From NCBI GenBank assembly GCA_026129685.1, contig JAHCHO010000002.1, forward strand, positions 372,001-436,000: a stretch of 64,000 nucleotides of DNA, in the 5' to 3' direction. The notes below the pieces were generated by a model. It searched no databases and was not told the DNA's origin. It saw nothing but the letters and a program-made list of their open reading frames with translations. Positions 1 to 8,451 of the stretch are shown one piece after another. How positions within the stretch are numbered: position 1 is the first letter of the stretch; every line of letters starts with the position of its first letter. Origin of the DNA: Fimbriimonadaceae bacterium (GTDB lineage: Bacteria; Armatimonadota; Fimbriimonadia; Fimbriimonadales; Fimbriimonadaceae). The translations under genes were made by a program, and so were the position numbers.

Positions 1-391
1 GGCCGAACAGGGCAGAGTTGTTCTCGGGGGTCAGGAGGGCACGGAACTCCTCGAGCATTCGTTCGGCGTCGCTTTCGAACTGGAAGGACCCGTCGATTTC
101 GCCCTGCCAGATGGTCTCGACGACCCACCGGGGCACGGGCAAGAAGACGATGCGCTCCGGGCTGGCGAGGGTGACGGTCAGGACGGTGGCGTTTGACTGG
201 GGGTCCGGGTAGACGAACTCGAAACGCATGGCGCGGGGTTCGTAGCGGGTCGCGCCCATCTGGGGCTCGCCCTTGACCTTGGCCTCTTGGCGAGCACGCT
301 CGTCCCACTCGCCCTCCTCGGGGGGGAGCCCTTGGCGGAGACGTTCGAAAACGCGAAGTCGGGCGGCGGCGGCGTAGGAGTTGAGGGTCAT
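1..391 (-). CDS. Hypothetical protein, truncated by the window edge
   Basis: An open reading frame runs from an ATG at 391 off the left end of the window (about 130 residues visible). The visible part begins MTLNSYAAAARLRVF, is mixed charged and aliphatic, and has no signal peptide or membrane segment. I do not recognise a family. Codon use matches its neighbours, and the frame stays open for its whole length, so it is likely real. It lies downstream of mtnP on the same strand but is separated from it by a strong inverted repeat, so it is probably a separate transcription unit. Confidence 0.6.
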   Translation of the reverse strand, partial: MTLNSYAAAARLRVFERLRQGLPPEEGEWDERARQEAKVKGEPQMGATRYEPRAMRFEFVYPDPQSNATVLTVTLASPERIVFLPVPRWVVETIWQGEIDGSFQFESDAERMLEEFRALLTPENNSALFG

Positions 392-449
392 AGCGTGCTT
401 GGGACGGCGATGGGTCACCGGTCCAGCGGTGATCGGACGGGCGGCCGAA

Positions 450-485
450 CGATCCTGCTCGCTTTTCCGGCCGTGAGCAGGATCG
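450..485 (-). terminator. Inverted repeat between mtnP and the next gene
   Basis: CGATCCTGCTC (450-460) pairs perfectly with GAGCAGGATCG (475-485) around a 14-base loop. It lies 16 bases past the mtnP stop codon, where a terminator for the oppD-lipoprotein-mtnP unit would be expected. No U-tract follows on the minus strand, so intrinsic termination is uncertain. Confidence 0.5.
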
Positions 486-500
486 AGGCGACCATCCCCC

Positions 501-1346
501 TTATTCTAGGACATCGAACAGCCGGACGTCGCCGTGGTCCTCATTCCGACCGTCGGCGCGGCCATAGCGCAAGGCGTCCCGGTCCATGAAGGGATCCAGG
601 TCGGCGGGCAGTTCGGCGACAAGGTCGAGCACCACGTCGCGAATTCGGTGCGCGTTCTGCCGGAACACCTCCAGCACGCTGTGGGCGGTGACGGCCTCGG
701 TCTCAGAGACGTGCCCCGCATCGTAGTCGGTGATCAGGGAGATGTTCACGACGCCCATTCCCAACTCCCGGCAGAGGTAGGCCTCGGGGTACTGGGTCAT
801 GCCGATGACTTGCCAGCCCATCTTGGTGAACCAGATGCTCTCCGCTTTAGTGGAGAAGCGCGGGCCGTTGATGACGACGATCGTGCCGCCGTCGTGCGCC
901 TCGATGCCGTGGCGGCGAATCACCTTCAGCGCGAGTTCGCGGAGCGCCGGATGGTAGGTTTCGGCGGGAGAGACGTGGGTGACGATCGGGCCGTCGTAGA
1001 AGGTGTCGAACCGGCCCGACGTGCGGTCCACGAACTGGTCGCAGACGACGAAGTCGCCCGGCTTCACGTGGGTTTGGAGCGATCCGGACGCGCACGGACT
1101 TAGGACAACCTTGACCCCAAGGGAGCGCATCGCCCAGACGTTGGCCCGGTAGTTGATGCGATGAGGGGGGATGCCGTGGTGCCGCCCGTGACGGGGCAGG
1201 AAGGCGATGCGGCGACCCGCGTGGGTGGCGAGGAACACGCTGTCGCTCGGCGGTCCGAAAGGGGTGTCGAGGCGAATCTCTTGGGTATCGGGCAGGAGGG
1301 AGTAGAACCCGGACCCGCCAAAGACGCCGATCTCCGCCTCGCTCAC
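501..1346 (-). CDS. mtnP: S-methyl-5'-thioadenosine phosphorylase
   Basis: Cytosolic enzyme that phosphorolyses methylthioadenosine to adenine and methylthioribose-1-phosphate, the first step of methionine salvage and adenine recovery. The 281-residue length matches the family. Visible motifs are the N-terminal GGSGFY phosphate-binding turn (about residues 10-15), PRHGRHH near 50-57, NGPRFST in the middle, MTQYPEA, and the ITDYD segment whose aspartates contact the purine base. The start is GTG at 1346, overlapping the stop of the upstream lipoprotein gene as GTGA, which suggests translational coupling. A 6-oxopurine phosphorylase is possible, but the DYD segment favours the adenine-specific enzyme. 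Confidence 0.93.
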   Translation of the reverse strand: MSEAEIGVFGGSGFYSLLPDTQEIRLDTPFGPPSDSVFLATHAGRRIAFLPRHGRHHGIPPHRINYRANVWAMRSLGVKVVLSPCASGSLQTHVKPGDFVVCDQFVDRTSGRFDTFYDGPIVTHVSPAETYHPALRELALKVIRRHGIEAHDGGTIVVINGPRFSTKAESIWFTKMGWQVIGMTQYPEAYLCRELGMGVVNISLITDYDAGHVSETEAVTAHSVLEVFRQNAHRIRDVVLDLVAELPADLDPFMDRDALRYGRADGRNEDHGDVRLFDVLE

Positions 1347-2293
1347 TGCTCACCCTTGGCGACGCGGGCCATAAGGGTGTGCATCGCGTCGATCAGGTCG
1401 TTCACCCGGGAGCCTCGGCGGGTGGCGACGTCGGCGGCGAGGCCATAGACGTACTTGTTCTTGACGGCGGCGGTGGACTGGAGTTGGGGGTCCTTGAGGA
1501 CCGGCTCGGCCTCTTCACCCTTGGACACCGGCTTCGGGGCGGTGTCGGGCACCTTTTCGTTGGCCTTCACCTCGACGGCGAGCATGCCTTCGTCGGCGGA
1601 GCCGCCAACCACCAAGATCACGTCGGGGTTCATGCCGATGAGCGCTTCGGTGTTGACGGGGGCGTAGCGCGACCCCTCCGGGCCGACGAGTTCGCCTCCC
1701 GCCTTCGCGACGATGTCCGCCATGAGGGAGCCCTTTCCGGCTGCCCAGTAGGCGCCGGGGTTGCCCATCAGGATGACGGCGCGTGGTTTCTTCGGCAGGG
1801 CGTCGGAGGCGGCCGTCTCTTCGGCGTTCGTGATCTGGTCGACGTACTTCGACGCGTTGCTCTCGCCGGCCACCTGGGCGGCGAACAGCATGACCTCTTT
1901 CTTGAAGTCGGCGATGGTGTTGGCCTTGAAGACGAACACCTCCTTGGCGCCAAGTTGCTTGATCCGTTCGACGTCTTGCTCGGAATAGAGGTCGGCGTCG
2001 TAGACGATAAAGTCGGGCTTGATCTCAGCGATCTTCTCGTAGTCTGGCTTGACGCTCGCGACGACGGGCACGGAGGACACGTAGCTTGGATAGTCGCACG
2101 CTTGGGTGCGGCCCTTCATCTTGCGCCAGTTCGCGTACCTCGCGATCAGCTCGGTCGCGCTGGGGCTCAGGCTGACGATGCGCTCGTAACGGGGTCCGTC
2201 TTTCCCTCCGATGATGACGTTGGGTTGCGGGTTGCACCCGACGAGGGCGAACGCGACGGCGGCGACGGGGAGCCAGGACAAGTACCTGCGCAT
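1343..2293 (-). CDS. BtuF/FhuD-like substrate-binding lipoprotein
   Basis: Predicted periplasmic binding lipoprotein of the cobalamin/siderophore type (Peripla_BP_2 fold). It has a short hydrophobic signal ending in the lipobox LVGC, then a typical N-terminal RIVSLSPSATELI strand-turn and a second lobe with NPDVILVVGG. The start is placed at the second ATG (2293): an upstream in-frame ATG at 2302 overlaps a CATAAT -10 box, so the transcript would begin at or near 2293. An insert rich in Lys, Glu and Pro (about residues 235-260) is unusual. No permease or matching ATPase of this class is adjacent, so the ligand is unknown. It is followed directly by mtnP. Confidence 0.8.
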   Translation of the reverse strand: MRRYLSWLPVAAVAFALVGCNPQPNVIIGGKDGPRYERIVSLSPSATELIARYANWRKMKGRTQACDYPSYVSSVPVVASVKPDYEKIAEIKPDFIVYDADLYSEQDVERIKQLGAKEVFVFKANTIADFKKEVMLFAAQVAGESNASKYVDQITNAEETAASDALPKKPRAVILMGNPGAYWAAGKGSLMADIVAKAGGELVGPEGSRYAPVNTEALIGMNPDVILVVGGSADEGMLAVEVKANEKVPDTAPKPVSKGEEAEPVLKDPQLQSTAAVKNKYVYGLAADVATRRGSRVNDLIDAMHTLMARVAKGEQ

Positions 2294-2300
2294 AGGGCTC

Positions 2301-2306
2301 ATTATG
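2301..2306 (-). promoter_or_regulatory. -10 box CATAAT of the lipoprotein-mtnP unit
   Basis: CATAAT on the minus strand ends 7 bases before the ATG at 2293, which fits a leaderless transcript. It also overlaps the upstream in-frame ATG at 2302, which argues against that start. Confidence 0.45.
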
Positions 2307-2356
2307 GAGCCAACGTCGGCCCATGCGCCGGGGTTCCGGTCTCCTTGGTCGGCGGG

Positions 2357-3340
2357 TCAGGCGCCGCCGACCGCGACGGGGGCGGCGAGACCTTCCTGAA
2401 GGTCCCGGCACTTCCAGCAGGCCGACGCGTGCCTTGGGTCCAATGCGATCAGGTCCGGTTCCTCGACGCATCGCTCGTGCCGATACGCGCAGCGCGGCGA
2501 GAAGGAGCAACCCGACGGCAAGTTGGTGAAGTCGGGCGGTTGGCCGCTGATGGACTCAAGCCGATCGGCGCCCGCCCGGGGCAAGGCGGCGAGCAATGCC
2601 TTCGTGTACGGATGAGCCGGCCGGTTCAGCACCTGGTCGGCGGGCCCGGTTTCGACGATGCGACCGGCATAGAACACGGCGATGCGCGAGGCGAGCGATC
2701 CGATCACGCCGATATCGTGGCTGATCATCATGACGGCGGTGCCCTCCTTCTCCTTCAGTTCCTTGATCAGGCGGAGGATTTGGGCCTGCAGGGTGACGTC
2801 GAGGGCGGTGGTCGGTTCGTCGGCGATGAGGACCTCCGGTTTGCAGGCGAAGGCCATCGCGATCACGACCCGTTGCCGCTGACCGCCGCTCATCTGATGC
2901 GGGTACTTGCGGGCGGCCTGGGCGGGGGCGGGGACGCCGACGGCCTCAAGCATCTCGACGGCTTTGCGCCGGGCTTCTTGCTTCGACCGCTTCTGGTGGA
3001 GGATGAACACCTCGGCGATCTGGTCGCCGATGCGCATCATCGGGTTCAGCGAGGTGAACGGATCCTGCATGACGAGGGCGATCCGCTTGCCGCGAATGCG
3101 TTGCATGTCGCGCTCGCTGCGCCCGACCAGTTCCTCGCCGTTGAGCTTGACGGAGCCGGCGCTGATCTTGCCGGGCGGATGAAGCATGTGCATCAGGGCG
3201 AAGCCGGTCATGGACTTGCCGCACCCGGACTCGCCGACCACGCCGAGGGTCCTTCCGGCTTCGAGGTCGAAGGAGACTCCGCGCAGGATGCGGATCGGTC
3301 CGAACGAGACCTCGAGATCGCGGACTTCCAAGACGGCCAT
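2357..3340 (-). CDS. Peptide/nickel ABC transporter ATP-binding protein (OppD/DppD type)
   Basis: ATPase subunit of an oligopeptide-type importer at the inner face of the membrane. Seen: Walker A GESGCGKS at 36-43, the Q-loop QDPFTSLNP, signature MSGGQRQR, Walker B VLIADEPT, the H-loop ISHD, and the C-terminal oligopeptide-family extension with AHPYTKALL and a cysteine-rich CSFSPRCAYRHERC segment. Start ATG 3340 places the first beta strand correctly (327 residues, normal for OppD); a longer open frame extends upstream but lacks family similarity. A CATAAT box ends 9 bases before it. The partner OppF, permeases and binding protein are not nearby, so the system is split or the gene serves another set. 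Confidence 0.9.
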   Translation of the reverse strand: MAVLEVRDLEVSFGPIRILRGVSFDLEAGRTLGVVGESGCGKSMTGFALMHMLHPPGKISAGSVKLNGEELVGRSERDMQRIRGKRIALVMQDPFTSLNPMMRIGDQIAEVFILHQKRSKQEARRKAVEMLEAVGVPAPAQAARKYPHQMSGGQRQRVVIAMAFACKPEVLIADEPTTALDVTLQAQILRLIKELKEKEGTAVMMISHDIGVIGSLASRIAVFYAGRIVETGPADQVLNRPAHPYTKALLAALPRAGADRLESISGQPPDFTNLPSGCSFSPRCAYRHERCVEEPDLIALDPRHASACWKCRDLQEGLAAPVAVGGA

Positions 3341-3349
3341 CAGGACCCC

Positions 3350-3355
3350 ATTATG
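3350..3355 (-). promoter_or_regulatory. -10 box CATAAT of the OppD-type gene
   Basis: Minus-strand CATAAT ends 9 bases before the ATG at 3340. It is consistent with a leaderless or near-leaderless start and supports the shorter reading frame. Confidence 0.4.
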
Positions 3356-3465
3356 GGCGAGGGTCTCGGTCCAACGTGCGCGGAGCAGTCCCAAGATCGG
3401 CTCGGCGCATCGGCCCATAATCCGCTCGGTGGTGCCCTGAAGCGCCGAAGGAGACACCGATCCTC

Positions 3466-4653
3466 ATGACGCCGCGCGAACGCGTTGCCAGGGCCATGCG
3501 ACACCTGACGCCCGACCGGGTACCGGTCATGTGCCAGTTGTCGCTGGGCCACTACTTCCTCCACAGCCCGGAACCGAACGCCTCGATCTGGTTCGACTCT
3601 CGGTGTTTCTCCGATACGCTCGAGGCCTTCCGACGGCGATACGGGTTCGACGGCATCCTACTCAACATGCCGGGGCGGCCCGCGAATTGGCAGGACGCGA
3701 TCGCCTCGCGCCGAACGGACGAGAAGGGCGAGACGATCGTCTGGAAGCGGGGTCTGGAAACGTGGATTCCCAACGACGATTGCCCGCACACCTTCACCCC
3801 GGGGGGAGGGCGGTTGGCGCGGGCGAGCGTCGAGACGGTGGACCCGGACGACCCGGCGACGTACCGGATCCCGGGCTACGTGTGGAACACGTTTCACGCC
3901 CCCGACCTTTGGGACATCCCGGCCGAAGCGGACCTTGCCGACCCGGGTACGTGGCCCGAATGGCACCGGAGCGCCCTCGTTCACGCGCGGGGGGCCTACC
4001 CCGACGTATCGGTCCACGCGGAAGTCTTCTCGCCGTTCACGCACCTGCTCGAGTTGTTCGGGTACGAGGACGCGCTGATCGCGCTCCTCGACGCGCCCGC
4101 CCTATGCGAGCGGCTTCTGGAGCGCTTCGCGCGGATCGTCGAAGCCCAGATTCGGAGTTACGCCCCCTGTGAGCCGGACGCGATCCTGATCAGTTCGGCA
4201 TTCGCAGGGGCGGGCTTCATCAGCCGCACGATGTACCGAACCTACGTGTTGCCGTACGAGAAGCACTGCTGCGGGGCAATCCACGAGTTCGGGATTCCGG
4301 CCTACACGCACACCTGCGGGGCGATCGGGGACCGATTGGACCTAATGGAGCAGACGACCACGGACGGGATCGACACCCTCGACCCGCCCCCGTTGGGGAC
4401 GGTCGACCTCTACAAGGCGAAGCGCGAGTTCGGCGAGCGGCTGTTCTTCAAGGGCAACCTGGACTCGGTGAACGAAATGCTCAAGGCGGACGACGTGACC
4501 TTCGAGCGAGCGGTACTCGAACGGCTCGCGATCGGTAAGCCCGGCTCGGGGTTCATCCTGTCGTCGGCTTGTTCGGTGGCGCCTTACGTGCGGCCGGATC
4601 GGTTGCGGGCGATGACGGGGCTGGCGGAGACGTTCGGCGGCTATTCGTCGTGA
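3466..4653 (+). CDS. Uroporphyrinogen decarboxylase-family protein (non-haem context)
   Basis: A 395-residue TIM-barrel protein of the UroD/MtaA/CmuA superfamily. The N-terminal MTPRERVARAMRHLTPDRVPV is the typical opening of these proteins. The C-terminal half carries THTCG and SSACSV, in the positions used for zinc in the corrinoid methyltransferase branch. The arginine-rich porphyrin motif of true HemE is not apparent. No haem or methyltransferase genes are near. Armatimonadota and Planctomycetota carry many such paralogs next to sugar-catabolism genes, so a role in O-demethylation or an unknown decarboxylation is more likely than haem synthesis. A Shine-Dalgarno-like GGAG lies about 12 bases upstream. 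The 3' end overlaps plsC by 13 bases, tail to tail. Confidence 0.8.
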   Translation: MTPRERVARAMRHLTPDRVPVMCQLSLGHYFLHSPEPNASIWFDSRCFSDTLEAFRRRYGFDGILLNMPGRPANWQDAIASRRTDEKGETIVWKRGLETWIPNDDCPHTFTPGGGRLARASVETVDPDDPATYRIPGYVWNTFHAPDLWDIPAEADLADPGTWPEWHRSALVHARGAYPDVSVHAEVFSPFTHLLELFGYEDALIALLDAPALCERLLERFARIVEAQIRSYAPCEPDAILISSAFAGAGFISRTMYRTYVLPYEKHCCGAIHEFGIPAYTHTCGAIGDRLDLMEQTTTDGIDTLDPPPLGTVDLYKAKREFGERLFFKGNLDSVNEMLKADDVTFERAVLERLAIGKPGSGFILSSACSVAPYVRPDRLRAMTGLAETFGGYSS

Positions 4654-5285
4654 GGGACGCCCAGGGTCCGCAACTCGTGCTCGATCCACCCCATGATCGC
4701 CTCCGCTTCGTCGTGCTTGGCGAAGCGGCGCGGTTCGCCCCAGGTCACGCGGGCGCGACCCCATGACGGTCTTGGGAGGACGGACCCGTAGGGCACGATG
4801 CGCTCGGTGCCCCGGAGTCCGCAACAGATCACGGGGGAGCCCGTCGAGCGGGCGATAAGGGCCACACCGGACTTCAGGGGGAGCAACTCGCCGCTTTCGC
4901 TGATGCGCCCCTCCGGAAAGACGGTAACGGCCTCGCCCGCTTCCAGCAGTTTGATCGCGAATTTGAGGGCGCCCCGGTCGGCGGAGTCCCGCTCGACCGG
5001 AAAGCAGTTGAGGTGGCGGATCAGCGGTCCGAGGACGCGGATGTCGAACAACTCCCGCTTGGACATGTAGTGCATCGCGCGCGGACAGGCGTACTGGACG
5101 GCGATGGGATCGAAGTCCGAGCGGTGGTTGGCGACGATGAGGAGTCCCCCGGTCTTGGGAACGAGGGCGGCGCCCTTCACGCGGATCGGTCCGAGCAACC
5201 AGAACAACGGGGCGAACACGAAGCGCCCCACGGGCAGGAACCACCTTTCGTAGAATCGAGAACCGGGGACCAGATCAGTCGCCAT
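4641..5285 (-). CDS. plsC: 1-acyl-sn-glycerol-3-phosphate acyltransferase
   Basis: Membrane-associated acyltransferase that adds the second acyl chain to lysophosphatidic acid in phospholipid synthesis. Seen: an N-terminal hydrophobic segment (FVFAPLFWLLGPIRV), the catalytic NHRSDFDP motif (NHx4D) near residue 53, the substrate-binding FPEGRIS motif near 120, and a later P-V-I-C segment. The length, 214 residues, is normal. The start overlaps the 3' end of purN by 11 bases, so the two are probably co-transcribed. Substrate specificity cannot be read from sequence. Confidence 0.9.
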   Translation of the reverse strand: MATDLVPGSRFYERWFLPVGRFVFAPLFWLLGPIRVKGAALVPKTGGLLIVANHRSDFDPIAVQYACPRAMHYMSKRELFDIRVLGPLIRHLNCFPVERDSADRGALKFAIKLLEAGEAVTVFPEGRISESGELLPLKSGVALIARSTGSPVICCGLRGTERIVPYGSVLPRPSWGRARVTWGEPRRFAKHDEAEAIMGWIEHELRTLGVPHDE

Positions 5286-5874
5286 CGAGTTCCCTCAGGA
5301 CCTTGGCGACGGCTTCGGCGTAGGCTTGGTGTTCGAGAGCGAGGACCCGTCCCGCGAGGGTGTCGGGCGTGTCACCGGGCAGAACGGGGCAGCGCCGCTG
5401 AAGGACGACCTCGCCTTCGTCGTAGACGGGCGTCACGCGGTGAATCGAGCACCCCGACTCGGTTTCGCCCGCCGCAAGGACCGCCTCGTGGACGTGACGC
5501 CCGTACATGCCCTTCCCCCCGAACTTCGGCAAGAGGGCGGGGTGGATGTTGAGCACTCGGCCGGGGAAGGCGTCCAACACCTCGGTGGGGAGAAGGCGCA
5601 AGAAGCCCGCGAGGCACAGGAGGCGGCACCGTCGTTCGCTCAACGCTTCGGCCAATCTTGGACCCGCGTCCTCCGCCGTGAAGTCGTGCACCCTCACCGG
5701 CAGACCCATTGCCCGGGCGACCTCGAGGGCAGGGGCGTCCGCGCGGGGCCCAACTACGAGCCCGACCTCGGCGGCGAGCCTCCCGCTCGCACAGGCTTGG
5801 GCGAGGGCGCGCATGTTGGATCCGCGCCCACGAGTGCCGACGAGGATGCCGATGCGCGGAGCGCTCACGCACAT
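5275..5874 (-). CDS. purN: Phosphoribosylglycinamide formyltransferase
   Basis: Folate-dependent GAR transformylase, third step of purine synthesis. It starts at ATG 5874 (MCVSAPRIGILVGTRGRGSN), which puts the GSN phosphate loop at the usual place. The folate/catalytic segment NIHPALLP with its histidine and the downstream Y-D-E-G-E segment carrying the catalytic aspartate are intact, as is the GCSIHRVT strand. The length of 199 residues is typical. A longer open frame continues upstream without similarity. plsC follows with an 11-base overlap. Confidence 0.92.
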   Translation of the reverse strand: MCVSAPRIGILVGTRGRGSNMRALAQACASGRLAAEVGLVVGPRADAPALEVARAMGLPVRVHDFTAEDAGPRLAEALSERRCRLLCLAGFLRLLPTEVLDAFPGRVLNIHPALLPKFGGKGMYGRHVHEAVLAAGETESGCSIHRVTPVYDEGEVVLQRRCPVLPGDTPDTLAGRVLALEHQAYAEAVAKVLRELDGD

Positions 5875-5907
5875 TAGGTTACCGCCGGGCCGGGGTACCT
5901 TTCGCCG

Positions 5908-6207
5908 ATGCGCACCGTCCCCGGCACGCGGCTCGTGCTCCCTGAACCCTTGATCGCGTGGGTCCTTGTGGTGGTCGGAGCGGTCGGCCTCGTCGTTGGC
6001 ACCCTTTGCGCGATGCGAGTGCGGCGGTCGGTGAACGCAGAGGGAGGGTGGATCGAGTCGCTGTTCCGTTCGGGATCTTCGACGCTCGGGATTCTCCTCC
6101 ATGACTATGACGAACCCGACAAGGCCCTGATGGCGGCGGGTCTGATCTTGCGTCCGGTCCTTGGAGCCGTGATGCTATGGGGCATCGCCGGCGTCGCGTG
6201 GCGGTAA
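5908..6207 (+). CDS. Small two-helix membrane protein, unknown
   Basis: A 99-residue protein with two hydrophobic stretches (about residues 14-37 and 76-96) joined by a charged loop. No family is recognised. It is divergent from purN and is followed by a strong inverted repeat. Support for its being real comes from a TACCTT box ending 6 bases before the ATG, the same arrangement as in front of queC. Without that the call would be weak. Confidence 0.55.
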   Translation: MRTVPGTRLVLPEPLIAWVLVVVGAVGLVVGTLCAMRVRRSVNAEGGWIESLFRSGSSTLGILLHDYDEPDKALMAAGLILRPVLGAVMLWGIAGVAWR

Positions 6208-6214
6208 GGCGCGA

Positions 6215-6243
6215 CGGGCCGGGACGAGGCTCGTCCCGGCCCG
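6215..6243. terminator. Convergent terminator-like hairpin
   Basis: A 14-bp perfect stem, CGGGCCGGGACGAG (6215-6228) with CTCGTCCCGGCCCG (6230-6243), with a one-base apex that would open into a short loop. It lies between the 3' ends of the small membrane protein gene (+) and rpsI (-), so it can serve both. There is no U-tract on either side. Confidence 0.6.
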
Positions 6244-6267
6244 TTCGAGGAACGCCGACGATCTGGA

Positions 6268-6663
6268 TCAGCGCTTGACGAACTGGAAGCCGCGTCGGGC
6301 CTTCTTGCGGCCGTACTTCTTGCTTTCCTTCACGCGGGCGTCGCGGGTCAGGTAGCCGCCCTTGCGCAAGGAGGCGCGGAGGTTCTCGTCCTCGACAAGG
6401 AGGGCGCGGGCGATTCCGAGCCGGACGGCGCCCGCCTGACCGGAGATGCCGCCGCCCTTGGTCTTGGCGACGACGTCAAACTTGTCCTCCAGGCCAAGGT
6501 GCGCGAGGGGACTCTTGACCAGGATCTCGAGCACGGGCCGACCGAGGTACTCCTTGAAGTCTCGCCCGTTCACGGTGATCAGACCCTCGCCCGGTTTGAC
6601 CCAGACGCGCGCGATCGCGCTTTTGCGCCGACCGGTTCCATAACTGAGGTTCGTCAATGCCAT
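6268..6663 (-). CDS. rpsI: 30S ribosomal protein S9
   Basis: Small-subunit protein whose C-terminal tail reaches the P-site tRNA anticodon. The 131-residue sequence shows the family signature [19 protein letters not shown] and the conserved basic tail ending FQFVKR. It is the last gene of the operon, 11 bases after rplM, as in most bacteria where rplM-rpsI are coupled. Confidence 0.97.
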   Translation of the reverse strand: MALTNLSYGTGRRKSAIARVWVKPGEGLITVNGRDFKEYLGRPVLEILVKSPLAHLGLEDKFDVVAKTKGGGISGQAGAVRLGIARALLVEDENLRASLRKGGYLTRDARVKESKKYGRKKARRGFQFVKR

Positions 6664-6674
6664 CGTTCGTTCCG

Positions 6675-7109
6675 TTACTTCACGAGCGTGAGCGGCTTGG
6701 GATTCTGCGCCGCGTGCGGGTGCTCGGGACCCGAGTAAACCTTGAGTTTTTTGATGATCTGGCGACCGAGTTTGGTCTTCGGGATCATGCCCCAGACCGC
6801 CTTCGTCATGAGTCGCTCGGGATTGTCGGCCATCAGTTTGCCCCGGGAGACGTTCTTGAGTCCACCCGGCCAGCCGGAGTGCCAGTAGATCAGCTCGTCC
6901 TGCTTGTTGCCGGTGAGGACGGCCTTGTCGGCGTTCACCACGATGACGAAGTCCCCGCAGTCCGCGTGATAGGTGAAGGTGGGCTTGTGCTTGCCGCGCA
7001 ACACCTGGGCGACCTGCGACGCCAGACGACCGATGGGAAGGCCCGTGGCGTCCACCACGTACCAGTCCTGCTGGATCGTCGATTCTTTTGCCGTATACGT
7101 TCTGTTCAT
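6675..7109 (-). CDS. rplM: 50S ribosomal protein L13
   Basis: Early-assembly large-subunit protein. The start is placed at ATG 7109 ([10 protein letters not shown]), since it has a GGAAGGA Shine-Dalgarno 5-6 bases before it and matches the family's N-terminus; an in-frame ATG six codons upstream overlaps that site. The 144 residues include [24 protein letters not shown] and the H-P-H-A-A-Q-N-P tail. It lies 57 bases after truA and 11 before rpsI. Confidence 0.96.
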   Translation of the reverse strand: MNRTYTAKESTIQQDWYVVDATGLPIGRLASQVAQVLRGKHKPTFTYHADCGDFVIVVNADKAVLTGNKQDELIYWHSGWPGGLKNVSRGKLMADNPERLMTKAVWGMIPKTKLGRQIIKKLKVYSGPEHPHAAQNPKPLTLVK

Positions 7110-7166
7110 GTGCGTCCTTCCGCCCATCGCGGCGATGACTGATTCCCCTTGTGGGGGTCTGGGCGG

Positions 7167-7979
7167 CTAATCCGCCGAATCCGATTCATCAGAATCCATT
7201 CGATTGTCTCGCAAGGGTCGATCGTAGCGCACCCGCATCAAGGTCAGCCCGCGCGCGGGGAGCACCACCGGCCACGTCAGGCCGTCCCGCAGATTCGGGT
7301 CCAAGAGGCGACCGACGTCCTCGACCGGGCGCTTGCCCGACCCCACCTCGAGGAGGACGCCGCTCATGCGGCGCATCATGCCCCGGAGGAAGGCGGTGCC
7401 GACGATCTCGATCCGAACCTCGTCCTTCGTCGCGGACACCTCGACCTTTCGCAAGGTCCGCACGGTGTTCACGATGTGGGGAGCAAGTTCCTCGGTGTAG
7501 GCTCTGAAGTCGTGCCGGCCAAGGAGGGACGTCGCCGCCCCCCGCATTCGCTCCACGTCGAGCGGCCGGGTGATCGTGTGCGCGTACCGTGACCGGAACG
7601 GGTCGCGGCCCCCGACCCGGATTCGGTATCGGTACGTCCGATCCTTGGCACAGAACCGGCTGTGGAACCGGTCCGGCACGTTAGACGCCCGAATCACGGC
7701 CAGATCGGCGGGCAACACCCGATTGAGGGCGAAGACCCACTTCTCGGACGAAATCGGCCGCGACGTGTCGAAGTGGCAGACCTGTCCTCGCGCGTGGGCG
7801 CCGCTGTCCGTTCGGCTTGCGCCGACGATCTCGATTTCCTCGCCCGAGACAAGGCGAACGGCTTCTGTCAAGGTGCTCTGGACGGTTCTCCGTCCAGCTT
7901 GTGCGGCCCATCCGCAGAAATCGGTCCCGTCGTAGGCGACGGTGAGCTTGATGCGACGCTTAGGGCCGGATGGCGTCAA
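7167..7979 (-). CDS. truA: tRNA pseudouridine(38-40) synthase
   Basis: Converts uridines 38-40 in the anticodon stem-loop to pseudouridine. The catalytic aspartate is in [11 protein letters not shown] (about residue 58), and the N-terminal [10 protein letters not shown] and C-terminal [11 protein letters not shown] segments are typical. The 270-residue length is normal. The start overlaps the rplQ stop as ATGA. Its place between rplQ and rplM matches Gram-positive operons. Confidence 0.95.
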   Translation of the reverse strand: MTPSGPKRRIKLTVAYDGTDFCGWAAQAGRRTVQSTLTEAVRLVSGEEIEIVGASRTDSGAHARGQVCHFDTSRPISSEKWVFALNRVLPADLAVIRASNVPDRFHSRFCAKDRTYRYRIRVGGRDPFRSRYAHTITRPLDVERMRGAATSLLGRHDFRAYTEELAPHIVNTVRTLRKVEVSATKDEVRIEIVGTAFLRGMMRRMSGVLLEVGSGKRPVEDVGRLLDPNLRDGLTWPVVLPARGLTLMRVRYDRPLRDNRMDSDESDSAD

Positions 7980-8422
7980 ACAAGCTCGATGACACAGGTC
8001 TGCGCGGCGTCTCCGCGGCGAAGGCCCGTTTTGACGAGTCGGGTGTAGCCGCCGTTCCGATCACGGTAACGCGGGGCCACGTTGTCGAAAAGATGCTTGA
8101 CCAGGTCCTCGCCGTTGAGTTGGCTGTTCTCGATTTTCAGCCGGAGCTTCTCGGACTCGGTCTTACCGGCGTACAGCTTGGAGGTGGTCTTGGTCGCGCT
8201 GGAGTGCCCGACGAGCAACTTGCGGGCGGCGCGGCGCGCGGCGAGGGTGTCGTCCTTCCCGAGGGTGATCAGCTTCTCAACGACGCGCTGAAGCTCCTTG
8301 CCCCGCCCGAAGGTGGTGCGGATGTACCCGTGGCGCACGAACTGCCGAGCCAGGTTGGTCAACAGCGCCCGACGCTGGTCGCTCGGCAACCCGAGTTTGC
8401 GGTGATCGACTTTGTGGTTCAT
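7976..8422 (-). CDS. rplQ: 50S ribosomal protein L17
   Basis: Large-subunit protein at the exit-tunnel side. The sequence opens MNHKVDHRKLGLPSDQRRAL, the usual L17 start, followed by LARQFVRHGYIRTTFGRGKELQR. It is 148 residues, longer than E. coli L17 (127), with an extra basic C-terminal region (GGYTRLVKTGLRRGDAAQT) that is common outside enterics. It lies 29 bases after rpoA. Confidence 0.96.
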   Translation of the reverse strand: MNHKVDHRKLGLPSDQRRALLTNLARQFVRHGYIRTTFGRGKELQRVVEKLITLGKDDTLAARRAARKLLVGHSSATKTTSKLYAGKTESEKLRLKIENSQLNGEDLVKHLFDNVAPRYRDRNGGYTRLVKTGLRRGDAAQTCVIELV

Positions 8423-8451
8423 GGTTCCTAATTCGTTGGTTGGGCGGGCGG

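Noticed and set aside
1379-3469. 696-codon open frame on the plus strand
   Set aside because: It runs antisense to the lipoprotein and OppD genes, is rich in Gly, Val, Asp and His, and shows no family pattern. It is a GC-rich shadow frame.
5275-6102. Longer start for purN at 6102
   Set aside because: The extra 76 residues are charged and without similarity, and the frame would overlap the divergent gene at 5908. ATG 5874 gives the normal purN N-terminus.
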